Counted from the first letter of the stretch, positions 32,790 to 41,767 are shown. The stretch is DNA of 64,000 nt from Bradyrhizobium manausense (GCF_018131105.1 NZ_JAFCJI010000001.1:620001-684000), one strand, 5' to 3'. Program-made: numbers and translations. Notes: generated by a model not told the origin, from the letters alone.

Positions 32790-33701
32790 TTATCCTTTCA
32801 CGATCCGGCGGCAATGGACCCATGCCGCTTCAATCAGGTTCTCGCTCGCTTCCGGTGTCCGGAACGCCGAATGCGCCGACAGCGTCACGTTCGGAATCCT
32901 GGTCAGCGGATGGTCCGCCGGCAGCGGCTCGATGTTGAAGACATCGAGGCCGGCATGGCGGATGTGGCCGGACTTCAGCGCATCGATCATCGCCTGCTCG
33001 TCGACGATGGCCCCGCGGGCCGTGTTGATGAAGACGACGCCCGGTTTCATCTTTGCGATTGTCTCGCGTGTGATCATGCCGCGCGTTTCGTCGTTGAGCA
33101 GCAGGTGCAGCGACACGACGTCGCTTCGCGCCAGCAACGTGTCGAGATCGGTGAACTCGACGCCGGGATGGGTCTTCGGCGAGCGATTCCAGGCGATTAC
33201 CTTCATGCCGCTGCCGGCCGCAATGCGCGCGACCTCGGCGGCGATTCCGCCGAAGCCGATCAGGCCGAGCGTCTTGCCGGTGAGCTGCATGCCGTCCTCA
33301 CGCAGCCAGTTACCGGCGCGCATCTCGCGGTCCATCATCGCGATGACGCGCGCGGAAGCCCACATCAGCGCGATCGCGGATTCTGCCACGGCCGTGTCGC
33401 CATAGCCCTTGATCAGATGCACGGAGATGCCGAGCTCGGCGAGTTCCTCCGGGTTCATGTAGCTGCGCGCGCCCGTGCCGAGAAACACGACGTGCTTCAG
33501 GCCTTTGCATTTCTTCGCAACGTCGGTCGGCAGTGCGGTGTGATCGACGATCGCGATCTCGGCGCCGTCGAGGATCTCGGGATATTGCTCCGGCCTGATA
33601 TCGGGATCCCGGTGGATCCGCACCTTGGGATCGCCAGGCCTTTCCAGCCGCTCCATGATCACGGCAAGCGCTTCATTGGCGTCGACGAAAACTCCGCGCA
33701 T
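32790..33701 (-). CDS. D-2-hydroxyacid dehydrogenase family protein
   Basis: This is a 303-residue enzyme, rather short for the family. The Rossmann motif is GLIGFGGIAAEVARIA (about residues 145-160) followed by N in AWNRS. The catalytic Arg is in NTARGAIVD, Glu in DVFNIEPLP, and His in SAHSAFRT. The group interconverts 2-hydroxy and 2-oxo acids (glyoxylate, hydroxypyruvate, phosphoglycerate). The ATG at 33701 follows GGAGAC. Gaps to both neighbours are 11-12 bases, so it is cotranscribed with the M20 and Ldh2 genes. The substrate is unknown. Confidence 0.88.
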   Translation of the reverse strand: MRGVFVDANEALAVIMERLERPGDPKVRIHRDPDIRPEQYPEILDGAEIAIVDHTALPTDVAKKCKGLKHVVFLGTGARSYMNPEELAELGISVHLIKGYGDTAVAESAIALMWASARVIAMMDREMRAGNWLREDGMQLTGKTLGLIGFGGIAAEVARIAAGSGMKVIAWNRSPKTHPGVEFTDLDTLLARSDVVSLHLLLNDETRGMITRETIAKMKPGVVFINTARGAIVDEQAMIDALKSGHIRHAGLDVFNIEPLPADHPLTRIPNVTLSAHSAFRTPEASENLIEAAWVHCRRIVKG

Positions 33702-33713
33702 GTCTGTCTCCGA

Positions 33714-34964
33714 TCAGGACGCGACGCCGGCGATCGCCAGCACGGTATGCATCAGCACATTGGTGCCCGCGGCGCAGTCGCCCTGCGTGGCATCTTCCAG
33801 CTCGTTGTGGCTGATGCCGTCCTTGCACGGCACGAACACCATCGCTGCGGGAATGACCGTGTTGAGGTTGCAGGCATCGTGGCCGGCGCCGGAGGTGATG
33901 CGGCGGGAGGAATAGCCGAGTGTCTTCGCCGCGTTCTCGACGGCTGAGATCAGCTTGGGATCGAAATGCGTCGGCGGCTTGCGCCAGACGAGATCGATAT
34001 TGACCTCGACCTTGCGACGGGCCGCGATCTCGGCGATGGCGGCGCGCAGGTCGCGGTCGAGCGCATCCATGATGGTGCCATCGGCGCTGCGGCAGTCCAT
34101 GGTGAAGGCGATCTCGCCGGGAATGACGTTGCGTGAGGGATTTGCGATCACGGCCTCGCCGATGGTGCCGACCGCCTTCGGTCCATGCTTGCTGGCGATC
34201 GCCTCCATCGCCAGCACGATCTCGGAAAGCGTCGCCAGCGCATCGCGCCGCAGCGGCATCGGTGTCGAGCCCGCATGACTCTCGAACCCGGAAATCCTGC
34301 CATCGTACCAGAGCACACCCTGGCCGGAATCGACCACTCCGATGGTCTTGCCTTCCGCCTCCAGGATCGGGCCCTGCTCGATATGCAGCTCGACGAAGCA
34401 GCCGAGCTTCTGGAAACCGACCGGCTTGTCGCCGCGATAGCCGATGCTGTCGAGCGCCTGGCCAACCGTCGTGCCCTCGATATCCTTGCGCGAGAGAATG
34501 TCGTCGGTGGTGAAATCGCCGACATAAGCCGCAGAGGCCATCATTGCCGGCGCAAAGCGCGAGCCTTCCTCGTTGGTCCAGTTGACGACGCAGATCGGCG
34601 CTTCGGTCTCGATACCGGCGTCGTTCAGCGTCCGGATCACCTCGAGCGCGCCGAGCGTGCCCAGAATGCCGTCATACTTGCCGCCAGTCGGCTGGGTATC
34701 GAGATGAGAGCCGATACCAACGGGCAGCTTCGACATGTCGCGGCCCTTGCGCAGGCCGAACTGCGAGCCGAGCGCATCGGTATGCACTTCGAGGCCGGCG
34801 TCCTCGCAGGCCTTCCGGAACCAGTCACGAACCTGCTTGTCTTCGCTACTCAGGGTCAGCCGCCGCACACCGCCTTTGGCCGTCGCGCCGAATTGCGCGG
34901 TCTCGTGGATGGCGCCCCAGAGACGGGCGGAATCGATTTGCAGGTTGGTTGCGGCTCGGCTCAT
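33714..34964 (-). CDS. M20 family Zn hydrolase (N-carbamoyl amino acid/allantoate amidohydrolase type)
   Basis: This is a 416-residue metallo-amidohydrolase. Metal ligands are visible in GSHLDTQPTGGKYDG (about residues 85-99), NEEGSRF and ELHIEQGPILE. A C-terminal GAGHDACNLN holds the last histidine. The dimerisation lid lies in the middle. The group covers allantoate amidohydrolase, ureidoglycolate amidohydrolase, beta-ureidopropionase and N-carbamoyl-L-amino acid hydrolase, all cutting a ureido or amide bond. By eye the subgroup is not separable. It is the second gene of the lysR operon, 33 bases after lysR. Confidence 0.9.
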   Translation of the reverse strand: MSRAATNLQIDSARLWGAIHETAQFGATAKGGVRRLTLSSEDKQVRDWFRKACEDAGLEVHTDALGSQFGLRKGRDMSKLPVGIGSHLDTQPTGGKYDGILGTLGALEVIRTLNDAGIETEAPICVVNWTNEEGSRFAPAMMASAAYVGDFTTDDILSRKDIEGTTVGQALDSIGYRGDKPVGFQKLGCFVELHIEQGPILEAEGKTIGVVDSGQGVLWYDGRISGFESHAGSTPMPLRRDALATLSEIVLAMEAIASKHGPKAVGTIGEAVIANPSRNVIPGEIAFTMDCRSADGTIMDALDRDLRAAIAEIAARRKVEVNIDLVWRKPPTHFDPKLISAVENAAKTLGYSSRRITSGAGHDACNLNTVIPAAMVFVPCKDGISHNELEDATQGDCAAGTNVLMHTVLAIAGVAS

Positions 34965-34997
34965 GCGTTTAGTCTCTCATCTTATCCGGCGCCTTTT

Positions 34998-35915
34998 TCA
35001 ATGACGCGCCAGCACGGGCGCGTCAACCGCGAGGCTGCTCTGCGCAATCTGACATGCAAGCTCGGCCACGCGCTGCACCGCGACGACGTCAGGCGAGGCG
35101 AGCCAGCTTGCCGTGAACGTCAGCGGCGCGATCTCCAGATCGGTATCGAGCAATTGCAGCCGGCCGTCGGCGAGCTCGTTCTCGACGATGGCGTCGGGGA
35201 TCACGGCGATGCCGAGGCCTTCGACCGCCATGTGGATGACGGTCGCGAGCGAAGCCGATGCGTGGAGACGGATTGGGGGGAGTTCGGGCCGATCGAATAC
35301 CTCGCGCACGACCTCGTAGGGCTTGGTTTTGCGCGGGAAGGTGATGATCGGAAACCGCGCGAGATCGGCGGGCGTTACCGGGCCATGGCCGAGCCCGAGT
35401 GATGGGCTGGCGAGAAAGCCGATCGGATAGTCGGCGAGCATGCGGTTGTGCACGCCCGAGGCCGACAGCGGCCCGACCACGAAAGCCAGCTCGATCTCCT
35501 GTGCGAGCAGTCGCGCGGTAAGGTTCGGCGTGATGTCGACCTCGATCTCCAGCGACAGGTTCGGGTAGATCTCGTTGACGCTCTTCACCAGCCGGGGCAG
35601 CCAGGTGTGCACGATGGTCTCGGCGACACCGAGCCGCATCACGCCGCGCATCGCCGAACGATCGCCGATCTCGGCCATCATCGCGGCGCGGAGGCCGATC
35701 AGCTTCTCGGCATAGACCATCATTTGCCGACCGCTCGGGGTGGGCGAGGCGAAACGATGATCGCGGTTCAGGAGCTTCACACCCATCTCGCGCTCGAGCT
35801 GGGCAATGCGCTGGGAGATCGCCGGCTGGGTCGTATTCAGACGGGCCGCGGCGCCTCGGAAGCTCCCAAGCTTCACGACCCAAAGGAAGGTTTCGATCGA
35901 CCTGAAGTCCAGCAT
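34998..35915 (-). CDS. LysR family transcriptional regulator
   Basis: This is a 305-residue protein. The N-terminal HTH is residues about 3-62 (FLWVVKLGSFRGAAARLNTTQPAISQRIAQLE) and the effector domain starts near residue 92. It probably autoregulates and controls both the downstream M20-hydroxyacid dehydrogenase-Ldh2 genes and the divergent DUF1445-Liv transporter genes. A perfect 23-base palindrome lies 16 bases before its start codon. The inducer is unknown and is presumably the transported ureido or hydroxy acid. Confidence 0.92.
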   Translation of the reverse strand: MLDFRSIETFLWVVKLGSFRGAAARLNTTQPAISQRIAQLEREMGVKLLNRDHRFASPTPSGRQMMVYAEKLIGLRAAMMAEIGDRSAMRGVMRLGVAETIVHTWLPRLVKSVNEIYPNLSLEIEVDITPNLTARLLAQEIELAFVVGPLSASGVHNRMLADYPIGFLASPSLGLGHGPVTPADLARFPIITFPRKTKPYEVVREVFDRPELPPIRLHASASLATVIHMAVEGLGIAVIPDAIVENELADGRLQLLDTDLEIAPLTFTASWLASPDVVAVQRVAELACQIAQSSLAVDAPVLARH

Positions 35916-35931
35916 TGGAAGGATTTTCCCG

Positions 35932-35954
35932 ATCGATAAAATAGTTTTATCGAT
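35932..35954. promoter_or_regulatory. Perfect 10-3-10 palindrome, likely LysR operator
   Basis: ATCGATAAAA-TAG-TTTTATCGAT is a perfect 23-base inverted repeat in the 119-base gap between lysR and the DUF1445 gene. It contains the T-N11-A pattern favoured by LysR-type regulators. This is the only strongly AT-rich block in the area. Confidence 0.75.
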
Positions 35955-36034
35955 ATCGATTAGAAAGGACGATTAGACTTTATAGTATGCTTGATGTTGG
36001 CTAGGCTTGTCGAGTTCATAGGCAGGTCGATCAA

Positions 36035-36850
36035 ATGACTGTTTTGGTGGCAGTGCAGCAAGCTGAAACGCCCGACACGCTCCCGAGTCGTCAGGCGAGG
36101 CTTGCCTATCGCGGCGGCCAAGTCGGTTCGACCGCGGGCGTTGCCCCCGGCTTCGTCCAAGGCAATCTGGCGATCCTGCCGGCGGAATACGCCGGCGCCT
36201 TCCATCGCTTCTGCCAGCTCAATCCGAAACCTTGCCCGATCATCGGCATGTCCGACGTCGGCAGCCCGCACATCCCCGCGCTTGGCGCCGATCTCGATAT
36301 CCGCACCGACGTGCCGCGCTATCGCGTCTGGCGCGACGGCGAGGTCGTCGACGAGCCGACCGACGTGAAAAAGCACTGGCGCGACGACCTCGTTACCTTC
36401 GTGCTCGGCTGCTCATTCTCCTTCGAGGAGGCGTTGCTCGACGAGGGTATGCCCATCCGTCACATTGAAGAGAATGTGCGCGTGCCGATGTACCGCACCA
36501 ACATCGCCTGCGGCGCGTCAGGTCCGTTCGCGGGGCCGATGGTCGTCTCGATGCGTCCATTCAAGCCGGCGGATGCGATCCGCGCGGTGCAGATCACCTC
36601 GCGCTATCCCGCCGTGCACGGTGCACCCGTGCATCTCGGCCATCCGCATCTGATTGGCATCAAGGACATCGCCAGGCCCGACTATGGAGATCCCGTATCT
36701 GTCGCAGATGACGAGATTCCGGTATTCTGGGCCTGCGGCGTGACGCCGCAATCGGTGATCAATGCTGCAAAGGTACCATTCGCAATCACGCATTCGCCCG
36801 GCCTGATGCTGGTGACAGATCTGAAGAACAGGAATATGGCCGTGATCTAG
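36035..36850 (+). CDS. DUF1445 family putative hydro-lyase/D-glutamate cyclase-like protein
   Basis: This is a 271-residue protein matching DUF1445 in length and pattern: [25 protein letters not shown] (near residue 21) and [12 protein letters not shown] are followed by [14 protein letters not shown] (near 120) and CGVTPQSV near the end. These proteins are annotated as putative hydro-lyases. A mammalian relative is a D-glutamate cyclase producing 5-oxo-D-proline, so cyclisation or dehydration of an acid is plausible. It is divergent from lysR and 91 bases ahead of the Liv-type binding protein, which suggests that it acts on the imported compound. Confidence 0.88.
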   Translation: MTVLVAVQQAETPDTLPSRQARLAYRGGQVGSTAGVAPGFVQGNLAILPAEYAGAFHRFCQLNPKPCPIIGMSDVGSPHIPALGADLDIRTDVPRYRVWRDGEVVDEPTDVKKHWRDDLVTFVLGCSFSFEEALLDEGMPIRHIEENVRVPMYRTNIACGASGPFAGPMVVSMRPFKPADAIRAVQITSRYPAVHGAPVHLGHPHLIGIKDIARPDYGDPVSVADDEIPVFWACGVTPQSVINAAKVPFAITHSPGLMLVTDLKNRNMAVI

Positions 36851-36941
36851 TGAGCAGCATTTGCTGCTTCTTCAGGCTTTACGCTCTCGACCAATCGCCT
36901 CATTCGATACACACAAAAAATCAGTAACAGGGGACTCTGCC

Positions 36942-38186
36942 ATGACGATCTCTCGCCGCGACGTTCTGCTCGGTGCTACCGCCACTGCTGCGCTGGTGCC
37001 GCTCGCTGCTCGTGCCCAGGCTTCCGAAGTCGTGATCGGCGTGATCTACCCGTTCTCCGGCGGCAGCGCGCAGCAGGGCGTCGATGCGCAGAAGGCCTAT
37101 GAGACCGCGCTCGAGGTCATCAACAAGGACAGCGATTTCGATCTGCCGCTGGCGAAGGGCGAGGGCCTGCCGGGCCTCGGTGGCGCCAAGGTGCGCCTCG
37201 TGTTCGCCGACCACCAGGCCGATCCGCAGAAGGGCCGTGCAGAAGCCGAGCGCCTGATCACGCAGGAGAAGGTCTGCGCCATCATCGGCACCTATCAGAG
37301 CGCGGTCGCGGTCACCGTCAGCCAGATCTGCGAACGCTACCAGATCCCGTTCGTCTCCGCCGACAACTCCTCGCCGAGCCTGCATCGCCGCGGCCTCAAA
37401 TATTACTTCCGTGCCGCCCCGCATGACGAAATGTATTCGGCCGCGATGTTCGACTTCTTCGACGCCATGAAGAAGAAGGGCACCAAGATCGAGACGCTGT
37501 CGCTGTTCCACGAGGACACGATCTTCGGCACCGATTCCGGCAACGCCCAGTCAAAGATCGCCGGCGAGCGCGGCTACAAGATCGTCTCCGACATCAAGTA
37601 TCGCGCCAATTCGCCCTCGCTCTCGGCCGAGGTGCAGCAGCTCAAGACCGCCAACGCCGACGTGCTGATGCCCTCGAGCTACACCACCGACGGCATCCTG
37701 CTGGTCAAGACCATGGCCGAGCTCGGCTACAAGCCCAACGCGATCGTGGCGCAGGACGCGGGCTTCTCCGAGAAGGCGCTCTATGACGCCGTCGGCGACA
37801 AGCTCGAAGGCGTGATCTCGCGCGGCACCTTCTCGCTCGATCTTGCACAGAAGCGTCCGATGGTCGGCAAGGTCAACGACATGTTCAAGGCGAAGTCGGG
37901 CAAGGATCTGAACGATCTCACCTCGCGCCAGTTCATGGGCCTGATCATCCTCGCGGACGCCATCAACCGCGCCAAGTCGGCCGATGGCGAGAAGATCCGC
38001 GATGCACTGGCTGCGACCGACATCCCGGGCGAGCAGACCATCATGCCGTGGAAGCGCGTGAAGTTCGACGAGATGGGCCAGAACAACGACGCAAATCCGG
38101 TGTTGCTGCAATATGTCGGCGGCAAGTTCGTCACCATTTTCCCGCCGCAAGCCGCGATTGCGGAGGCGACCTGGCCGATGAAGTAA
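36942..38186 (+). CDS. Liv-type ABC transporter substrate-binding protein
   Basis: This is a 414-residue periplasmic binding protein of the branched-chain amino acid/amide type. The N-terminus has a twin-arginine-like signal, SRRDVLLGATATAALVP, ending AARAQA near residue 27. The mature protein begins VVIGVIYPFSGGSAQQG and is longer than LivJ (about 345). The ATG at 36942 has AGGGGA upstream. It is the first gene of the transporter and is separated from livH by a palindromic repeat, which often allows more binding protein than permease. The ligand is unknown, and the LysR context suggests an amide or ureide. Confidence 0.9.
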   Translation: MTISRRDVLLGATATAALVPLAARAQASEVVIGVIYPFSGGSAQQGVDAQKAYETALEVINKDSDFDLPLAKGEGLPGLGGAKVRLVFADHQADPQKGRAEAERLITQEKVCAIIGTYQSAVAVTVSQICERYQIPFVSADNSSPSLHRRGLKYYFRAAPHDEMYSAAMFDFFDAMKKKGTKIETLSLFHEDTIFGTDSGNAQSKIAGERGYKIVSDIKYRANSPSLSAEVQQLKTANADVLMPSSYTTDGILLVKTMAELGYKPNAIVAQDAGFSEKALYDAVGDKLEGVISRGTFSLDLAQKRPMVGKVNDMFKAKSGKDLNDLTSRQFMGLIILADAINRAKSADGEKIRDALAATDIPGEQTIMPWKRVKFDEMGQNNDANPVLLQYVGGKFVTIFPPQAAIAEATWPMK

Positions 38187-38245
38187 GCGATCCGGTTGGG
38201 GACCAAGGCGCTGTGGGGCGCAGTACCGTCAAGCTGCTCCCACAC

Positions 38246-38332
38246 CGTCATTGCGAGAAGCGAAGCGACGAAGCAATCCAGACTGCTTCCATGGAGACAT
38301 TTCTGGATTGCTTCGCTTCGCTCGCAATGACG
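38246..38332 (+). repeat. Dispersed palindromic repeat, family I, copy 4, inside the liv operon
   Basis: This 87-bp copy lies between the binding-protein and livH genes. Ends are CGTCATTGCGAGAAGC and CTCGCAATGACG; the core TTCCATGGAG is an altered palindrome. The livH frame happens to stay open back into this repeat, which can mislead start calling. Confidence 0.9.
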
Positions 38333-38367
38333 AAGCCTGTCGTGACGTTTCGAACGGGGGACTAGAG

Positions 38368-39246
38368 GTGACAGCCCAAGCCATTATCCAAAGTCTCGCG
38401 AGCGGCCTGCTCATGGGCCTGCTCTACGGACTGATCGCGGTCGGCCTTGCGCTGATTTTCGGCCTGATGGACGTCGTGAACTTCGCCCATGGCGAGTTCC
38501 TGATGATCGCGATGTACGTGTCCTTCTTTCTGTTCACCTTCTTCGCCATCGATCCCTTGCTATCGGCGCCGCTGGTCGCCGCCGCGCTGTTCGTGTTCGG
38601 GGCGGTGGTCTATCTATTGATCGTACGTTTCGCCATGCGGGCCAAGGCCAATGCCGGCATGGTGCAGATCTTCACCACTTTCGGCCTTGCCATCGTGATG
38701 CGCGGGCTGGCGCAGTTCTTTTTCACGCCGGACTATCGCAGCGTTCCGCATTCCTGGCTCGGCGGCAAGACGATCTCGATCGCCGGCATCTTCCTGCCAG
38801 AGCCGCAGCTGATGGGCGCGCTGGTCTCGATCCTGGCCTTTGCCGGACTCTACTTCTTCATCAACCGCACCGATTTCGGTCGCGCCCTGGAGGCCACCCG
38901 TGAGGATCCCGGCGCGGTCGCGCTGGTCGGCATCGACAAGAATCGCGTGTTCGCGCTCGGTTGGGGGCTCGGCGCCGCGCTCGTCGGCCTCGCCGGAGCG
39001 ATCATGGCAAGCTTCTTCTACATCTATCCGGATGTCGGCGCGTCCTTTGCGCTGATCGCCTACGTGACCGTCGCGCTCGGTGGCTTCGGCAGCGTGTTCG
39101 GCGCCTTTGCCGGTGGCATCGTTGTCGGCCTGGTCGAGGCGATGACTGCCCTGATGCTGCCACCCTCGCTGAAGTCGGTCGGCATCTATGCGGTGTACTT
39201 GCTCGTCGTCTTCATCCGGCCGCGTGGCCTGTTCGGGTCGATATGA
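38368..39246 (+). CDS. livH: Branched-chain-type ABC transporter permease LivH
   Basis: This is a 292-residue permease with about eight helices. LLYGLIAVGLALIFGLMDVVNFAHGEF (near residues 17-43) is the LivH signature, and the ending VYLLVVFIRPRGLFG is typical. The GTG at 38368 with GGGGGACTAGAG upstream is the best start. The TGA stop overlaps the ATG of livM. It forms the membrane channel with LivM. Confidence 0.93.
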   Translation: MTAQAIIQSLASGLLMGLLYGLIAVGLALIFGLMDVVNFAHGEFLMIAMYVSFFLFTFFAIDPLLSAPLVAAALFVFGAVVYLLIVRFAMRAKANAGMVQIFTTFGLAIVMRGLAQFFFTPDYRSVPHSWLGGKTISIAGIFLPEPQLMGALVSILAFAGLYFFINRTDFGRALEATREDPGAVALVGIDKNRVFALGWGLGAALVGLAGAIMASFFYIYPDVGASFALIAYVTVALGGFGSVFGAFAGGIVVGLVEAMTALMLPPSLKSVGIYAVYLLVVFIRPRGLFGSI

Positions 39247-40241
39247 TGGACAAGAATTTCGCCGCGCGGCGCCGCCGCGACCTCATCATCGCCGCGGTCC
39301 TGGTCGCACTGGCCGCGCTCGCGCCGCTGTTCGTCAAGGACGTCTACGTCCAGAACATCCTGATCCTGACCCTGATGTATGCGGCGCTGTCGCAGAGCTG
39401 GAACATCCTGTCCGGCTATTGCGGGCAGATCTCGCTCGGGCATGCGCTCTATTTCGGCATCGGCGCCTACACCACCGAGCTGCTGTTCACCAAGTTCGGC
39501 GTGTTGCCCTGGTTTGGCATGCTCGCCGGCGGCATGATCGCGGCTGCGATCGCGATGGGGCTCGGCTACCCCTTCTTCCGGCTGCGCGGCCATTACTTCG
39601 TGATCGCGACCATCGTCATCGCCGAGATCGGGCTGCTGCTGTTCCAGAACTGGGAATGGGCCGGAGCCGCGATGGGGATCACCATTCCGGTGCGCGGCGA
39701 CAGCTGGGTGAAGTTCCAGTTCCTGCGCAGCAAGCTGCCGTACTTCTATTTCGCGCTGGCGCTGTGCAGCCTCGCCTGGTTCGTCACCTGGTGGCTGGAG
39801 GATTCTAAATGGGGCTTCTGGTGGCGCGCGGTGAAGGACAATCCGGAAGCGGCTGAAAGCCTCGGTGTGGTCGTGTTCAATTCCAAGATGGGCGCGGCCG
39901 CCGTCTCTGCTTTCCTCGTGGCCGTCGGCGGCGCCTTTTATGCGCAGTTTCTCGCTTATATCGACCCCGAAAGCGTCATGGGCTTCCAGTTCTCGCTGCT
40001 GATGGCGCTGCCTGCCGTGCTCGGCGGCATCGGCACCCTCTGGGGACCGGTGTTAGGGGCGGCCATCCTGATCCCGATGACGGAGCTGACGCGCTCCTAT
40101 ATCGGCGGCTCCGGTCGAGGCGTCGATCTCATCGTCTATGGCGCGCTGATCGTGGCGATCTCGCTGGCACTGCCGCAAGGTCTGGTGAGCCTGTTCTCCC
40201 GTTCGAAAGCCAAGAATCAGGCAAAGGGGGCCACGCGATGA
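39243..40241 (+). CDS. livM: Branched-chain-type ABC transporter permease LivM
   Basis: This is a 332-residue permease. NILSGYCGQISLGHALYFGIGAY (near residue 53) and the later RAVKDNPEAAESLGV coupling loop are LivM hallmarks, with about nine helices. The ATG at 39243 overlaps the livH stop. A second ATG follows directly at 39246. The frame continues upstream within livH only as a shadow. The gene ends in an ATGA overlap with livG. Confidence 0.92.
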   Translation: MMDKNFAARRRRDLIIAAVLVALAALAPLFVKDVYVQNILILTLMYAALSQSWNILSGYCGQISLGHALYFGIGAYTTELLFTKFGVLPWFGMLAGGMIAAAIAMGLGYPFFRLRGHYFVIATIVIAEIGLLLFQNWEWAGAAMGITIPVRGDSWVKFQFLRSKLPYFYFALALCSLAWFVTWWLEDSKWGFWWRAVKDNPEAAESLGVVVFNSKMGAAAVSAFLVAVGGAFYAQFLAYIDPESVMGFQFSLLMALPAVLGGIGTLWGPVLGAAILIPMTELTRSYIGGSGRGVDLIVYGALIVAISLALPQGLVSLFSRSKAKNQAKGATR

Positions 40242-40969
40242 CCGCGCTCCTTGAAACCCGAAGCGTCTGGCAGCGGTTCGGCGGCCTCGTCGCCAACAGC
40301 GACGTGTCGATCTCGGTTGGTCGCGGCGAGATCGTCGGCCTGATCGGCCCCAACGGCGCCGGCAAGTCGACACTGTTCAATCTCATCGCCGGCGTCTTGC
40401 CGCCGACGCAAGGTTCGATCTGGTTCGATGGCGAGGACGTCACGAGGCTGCCGGCAGCCGAGCGCTGCCAGCGTGGCGTTGGTCGCACCTTCCAGGTGGT
40501 CAAGAGCTTCGAGACCATGACCGTGATCGACAATGTCATCGTCGGTGCGCTCGTGCGCAACACCGTGATGCGCGAAGCCCGCCGGAAGGCGCACGAGGTC
40601 CTGGAGTTCACCGGCCTTGCGGCGCGCGCCGACGTGCTCGCCAGCGATCTCGTGCCGGCCGAAAAGCGCCGTCTCGAGGTCGCCCGTGCGCTCGCGACCG
40701 AACCAAAGCTGCTGCTGCTCGACGAAGTCCTCACCGGCCTCACGCCGACCGAGGCGCAGACCGGCGTGGCGCTGGTGCGCAAGGTGCGCGATGCCGGCAT
40801 CACGGTGCTGATGGTCGAACATGTCATGGAGATCGTGATGCCGCTGGTCGATCGCGCCATCGTGCTCGACCTCGGCAAGGTGCTGGTCGAGGGCAAGCCC
40901 GCCGACGTCGTCCGCGATCCCAAGGTGATCAAGGCATATCTGGGAGATCGTCATGCTGTCGGTGCATGA
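40238..40969 (+). CDS. livG: Branched-chain-type ABC transporter ATPase LivG
   Basis: This is a 243-residue ATPase. Walker A is GPNGAGKST (near residue 36), Walker B LLLLDEVLTGL, and the switch His is in VEHVMEIV. The ABC signature that should read LSGGQ is LVPAEKRRLEVARAL, so the glycines are missing. Related LivG proteins show variants here, but this one is clearly divergent. It overlaps livM by ATGA and livF by 17 bases. It pairs with LivF at the membrane. Confidence 0.9.
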   Translation: MTALLETRSVWQRFGGLVANSDVSISVGRGEIVGLIGPNGAGKSTLFNLIAGVLPPTQGSIWFDGEDVTRLPAAERCQRGVGRTFQVVKSFETMTVIDNVIVGALVRNTVMREARRKAHEVLEFTGLAARADVLASDLVPAEKRRLEVARALATEPKLLLLDEVLTGLTPTEAQTGVALVRKVRDAGITVLMVEHVMEIVMPLVDRAIVLDLGKVLVEGKPADVVRDPKVIKAYLGDRHAVGA

Positions 40970-41657
40970 AGTCACGACCGCCTATCAGGGCCTGGTCGCG
41001 ATCTCCGCGATCAGCATCGAGGTCACCAAGGGCGAGATCGTCTGTGTCGCCGGTGCCAACGGTGCCGGCAAGTCGACGTTGCTGAAGTCGATCGCCGGTG
41101 CGGAGCGTCCACGCTCGGGCACCGTGACCTTCGACGGCAAGCGGCTCAACGGCATGGCTCAGCATCACATCACGGCGGCCGGCATCGCCTATGTACCGGA
41201 GAATCGCCGCCTGTTCCCACGCCTGTCGGTGCGGGACAATCTGCGCCTCGGCAGCTATCTCTATCGCGGCGGGGCGGATCGCGAAGAACCGCTCGATCTG
41301 GTCTTCAAGCTGTTTCCGCGTCTGTCCGAACGGCTCGAGCAGCGCGCCGAGACGCTCTCCGGCGGCGAGCAGCAGATGCTCGCCATCGGCCGCGCGCTGA
41401 TGACGCGCCCGCGGCTCTTGATGCTGGACGAGCCTTCGCAAGGCATCATGCCCAAGCTCGTCGACGAGATTTTCCAGGCGGTGAAGCTCATCCGTGATTC
41501 CGGCATGACCGTGCTGATCGTCGAGCAGCGCATGGCCGAGTGCCTGGAGATCGCCGATCGCGCCTACATCCTGCAAACCGGCCGCGTGCTGATGCAGGGC
41601 CCGGCCGCGGAGATCAGGGGCAATCCGGACGTGCGGAAGGCGTATCTGGGGCTATAG
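40953..41657 (+). CDS. livF: Branched-chain-type ABC transporter ATPase LivF
   Basis: This is a 234-residue ATPase with intact motifs: Walker A GANGAGKST (near residue 35), signature LSGGEQQMLAIGRALM, Walker B LLMLDEPSQGIMP, and the H-loop position reading VEQRM as usual in LivF. It starts within the last 17 bases of livG, so translation is coupled. It is the last transporter gene and is followed by a palindromic repeat and the convergent otnC. Confidence 0.94.
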   Translation: MLSVHEVTTAYQGLVAISAISIEVTKGEIVCVAGANGAGKSTLLKSIAGAERPRSGTVTFDGKRLNGMAQHHITAAGIAYVPENRRLFPRLSVRDNLRLGSYLYRGGADREEPLDLVFKLFPRLSERLEQRAETLSGGEQQMLAIGRALMTRPRLLMLDEPSQGIMPKLVDEIFQAVKLIRDSGMTVLIVEQRMAECLEIADRAYILQTGRVLMQGPAAEIRGNPDVRKAYLGL

Positions 41658-41664
41658 GTTTCAG

Positions 41665-41751
41665 CGTCATTGCGAGGAGCCCTTGCGACGAAGCAATCCA
41701 GAATTTCTCCGCGGAGAGACTCTGGATTGCTTCGCTGCGCTCGCCATGACG
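41665..41751 (+). repeat. Dispersed palindromic repeat, family I, copy 5
   Basis: This 87-bp copy lies 7 bases after the livF stop, between the convergent livF and otnC. The right end reads CTCGCCATGACG, one mismatch from the usual arm. The core is TCTCCGCGGAG. Confidence 0.9.
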
Positions 41752-41767
41752 AGGAGGGAGCCGGGCG

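Noticed and set aside
38251..38367. Longer LivH N-terminus reading into the palindromic repeat
   Set aside because: The added residues are encoded by a family I repeat and are not membrane-like. GTG 38368 has a ribosome site and gives the family length.
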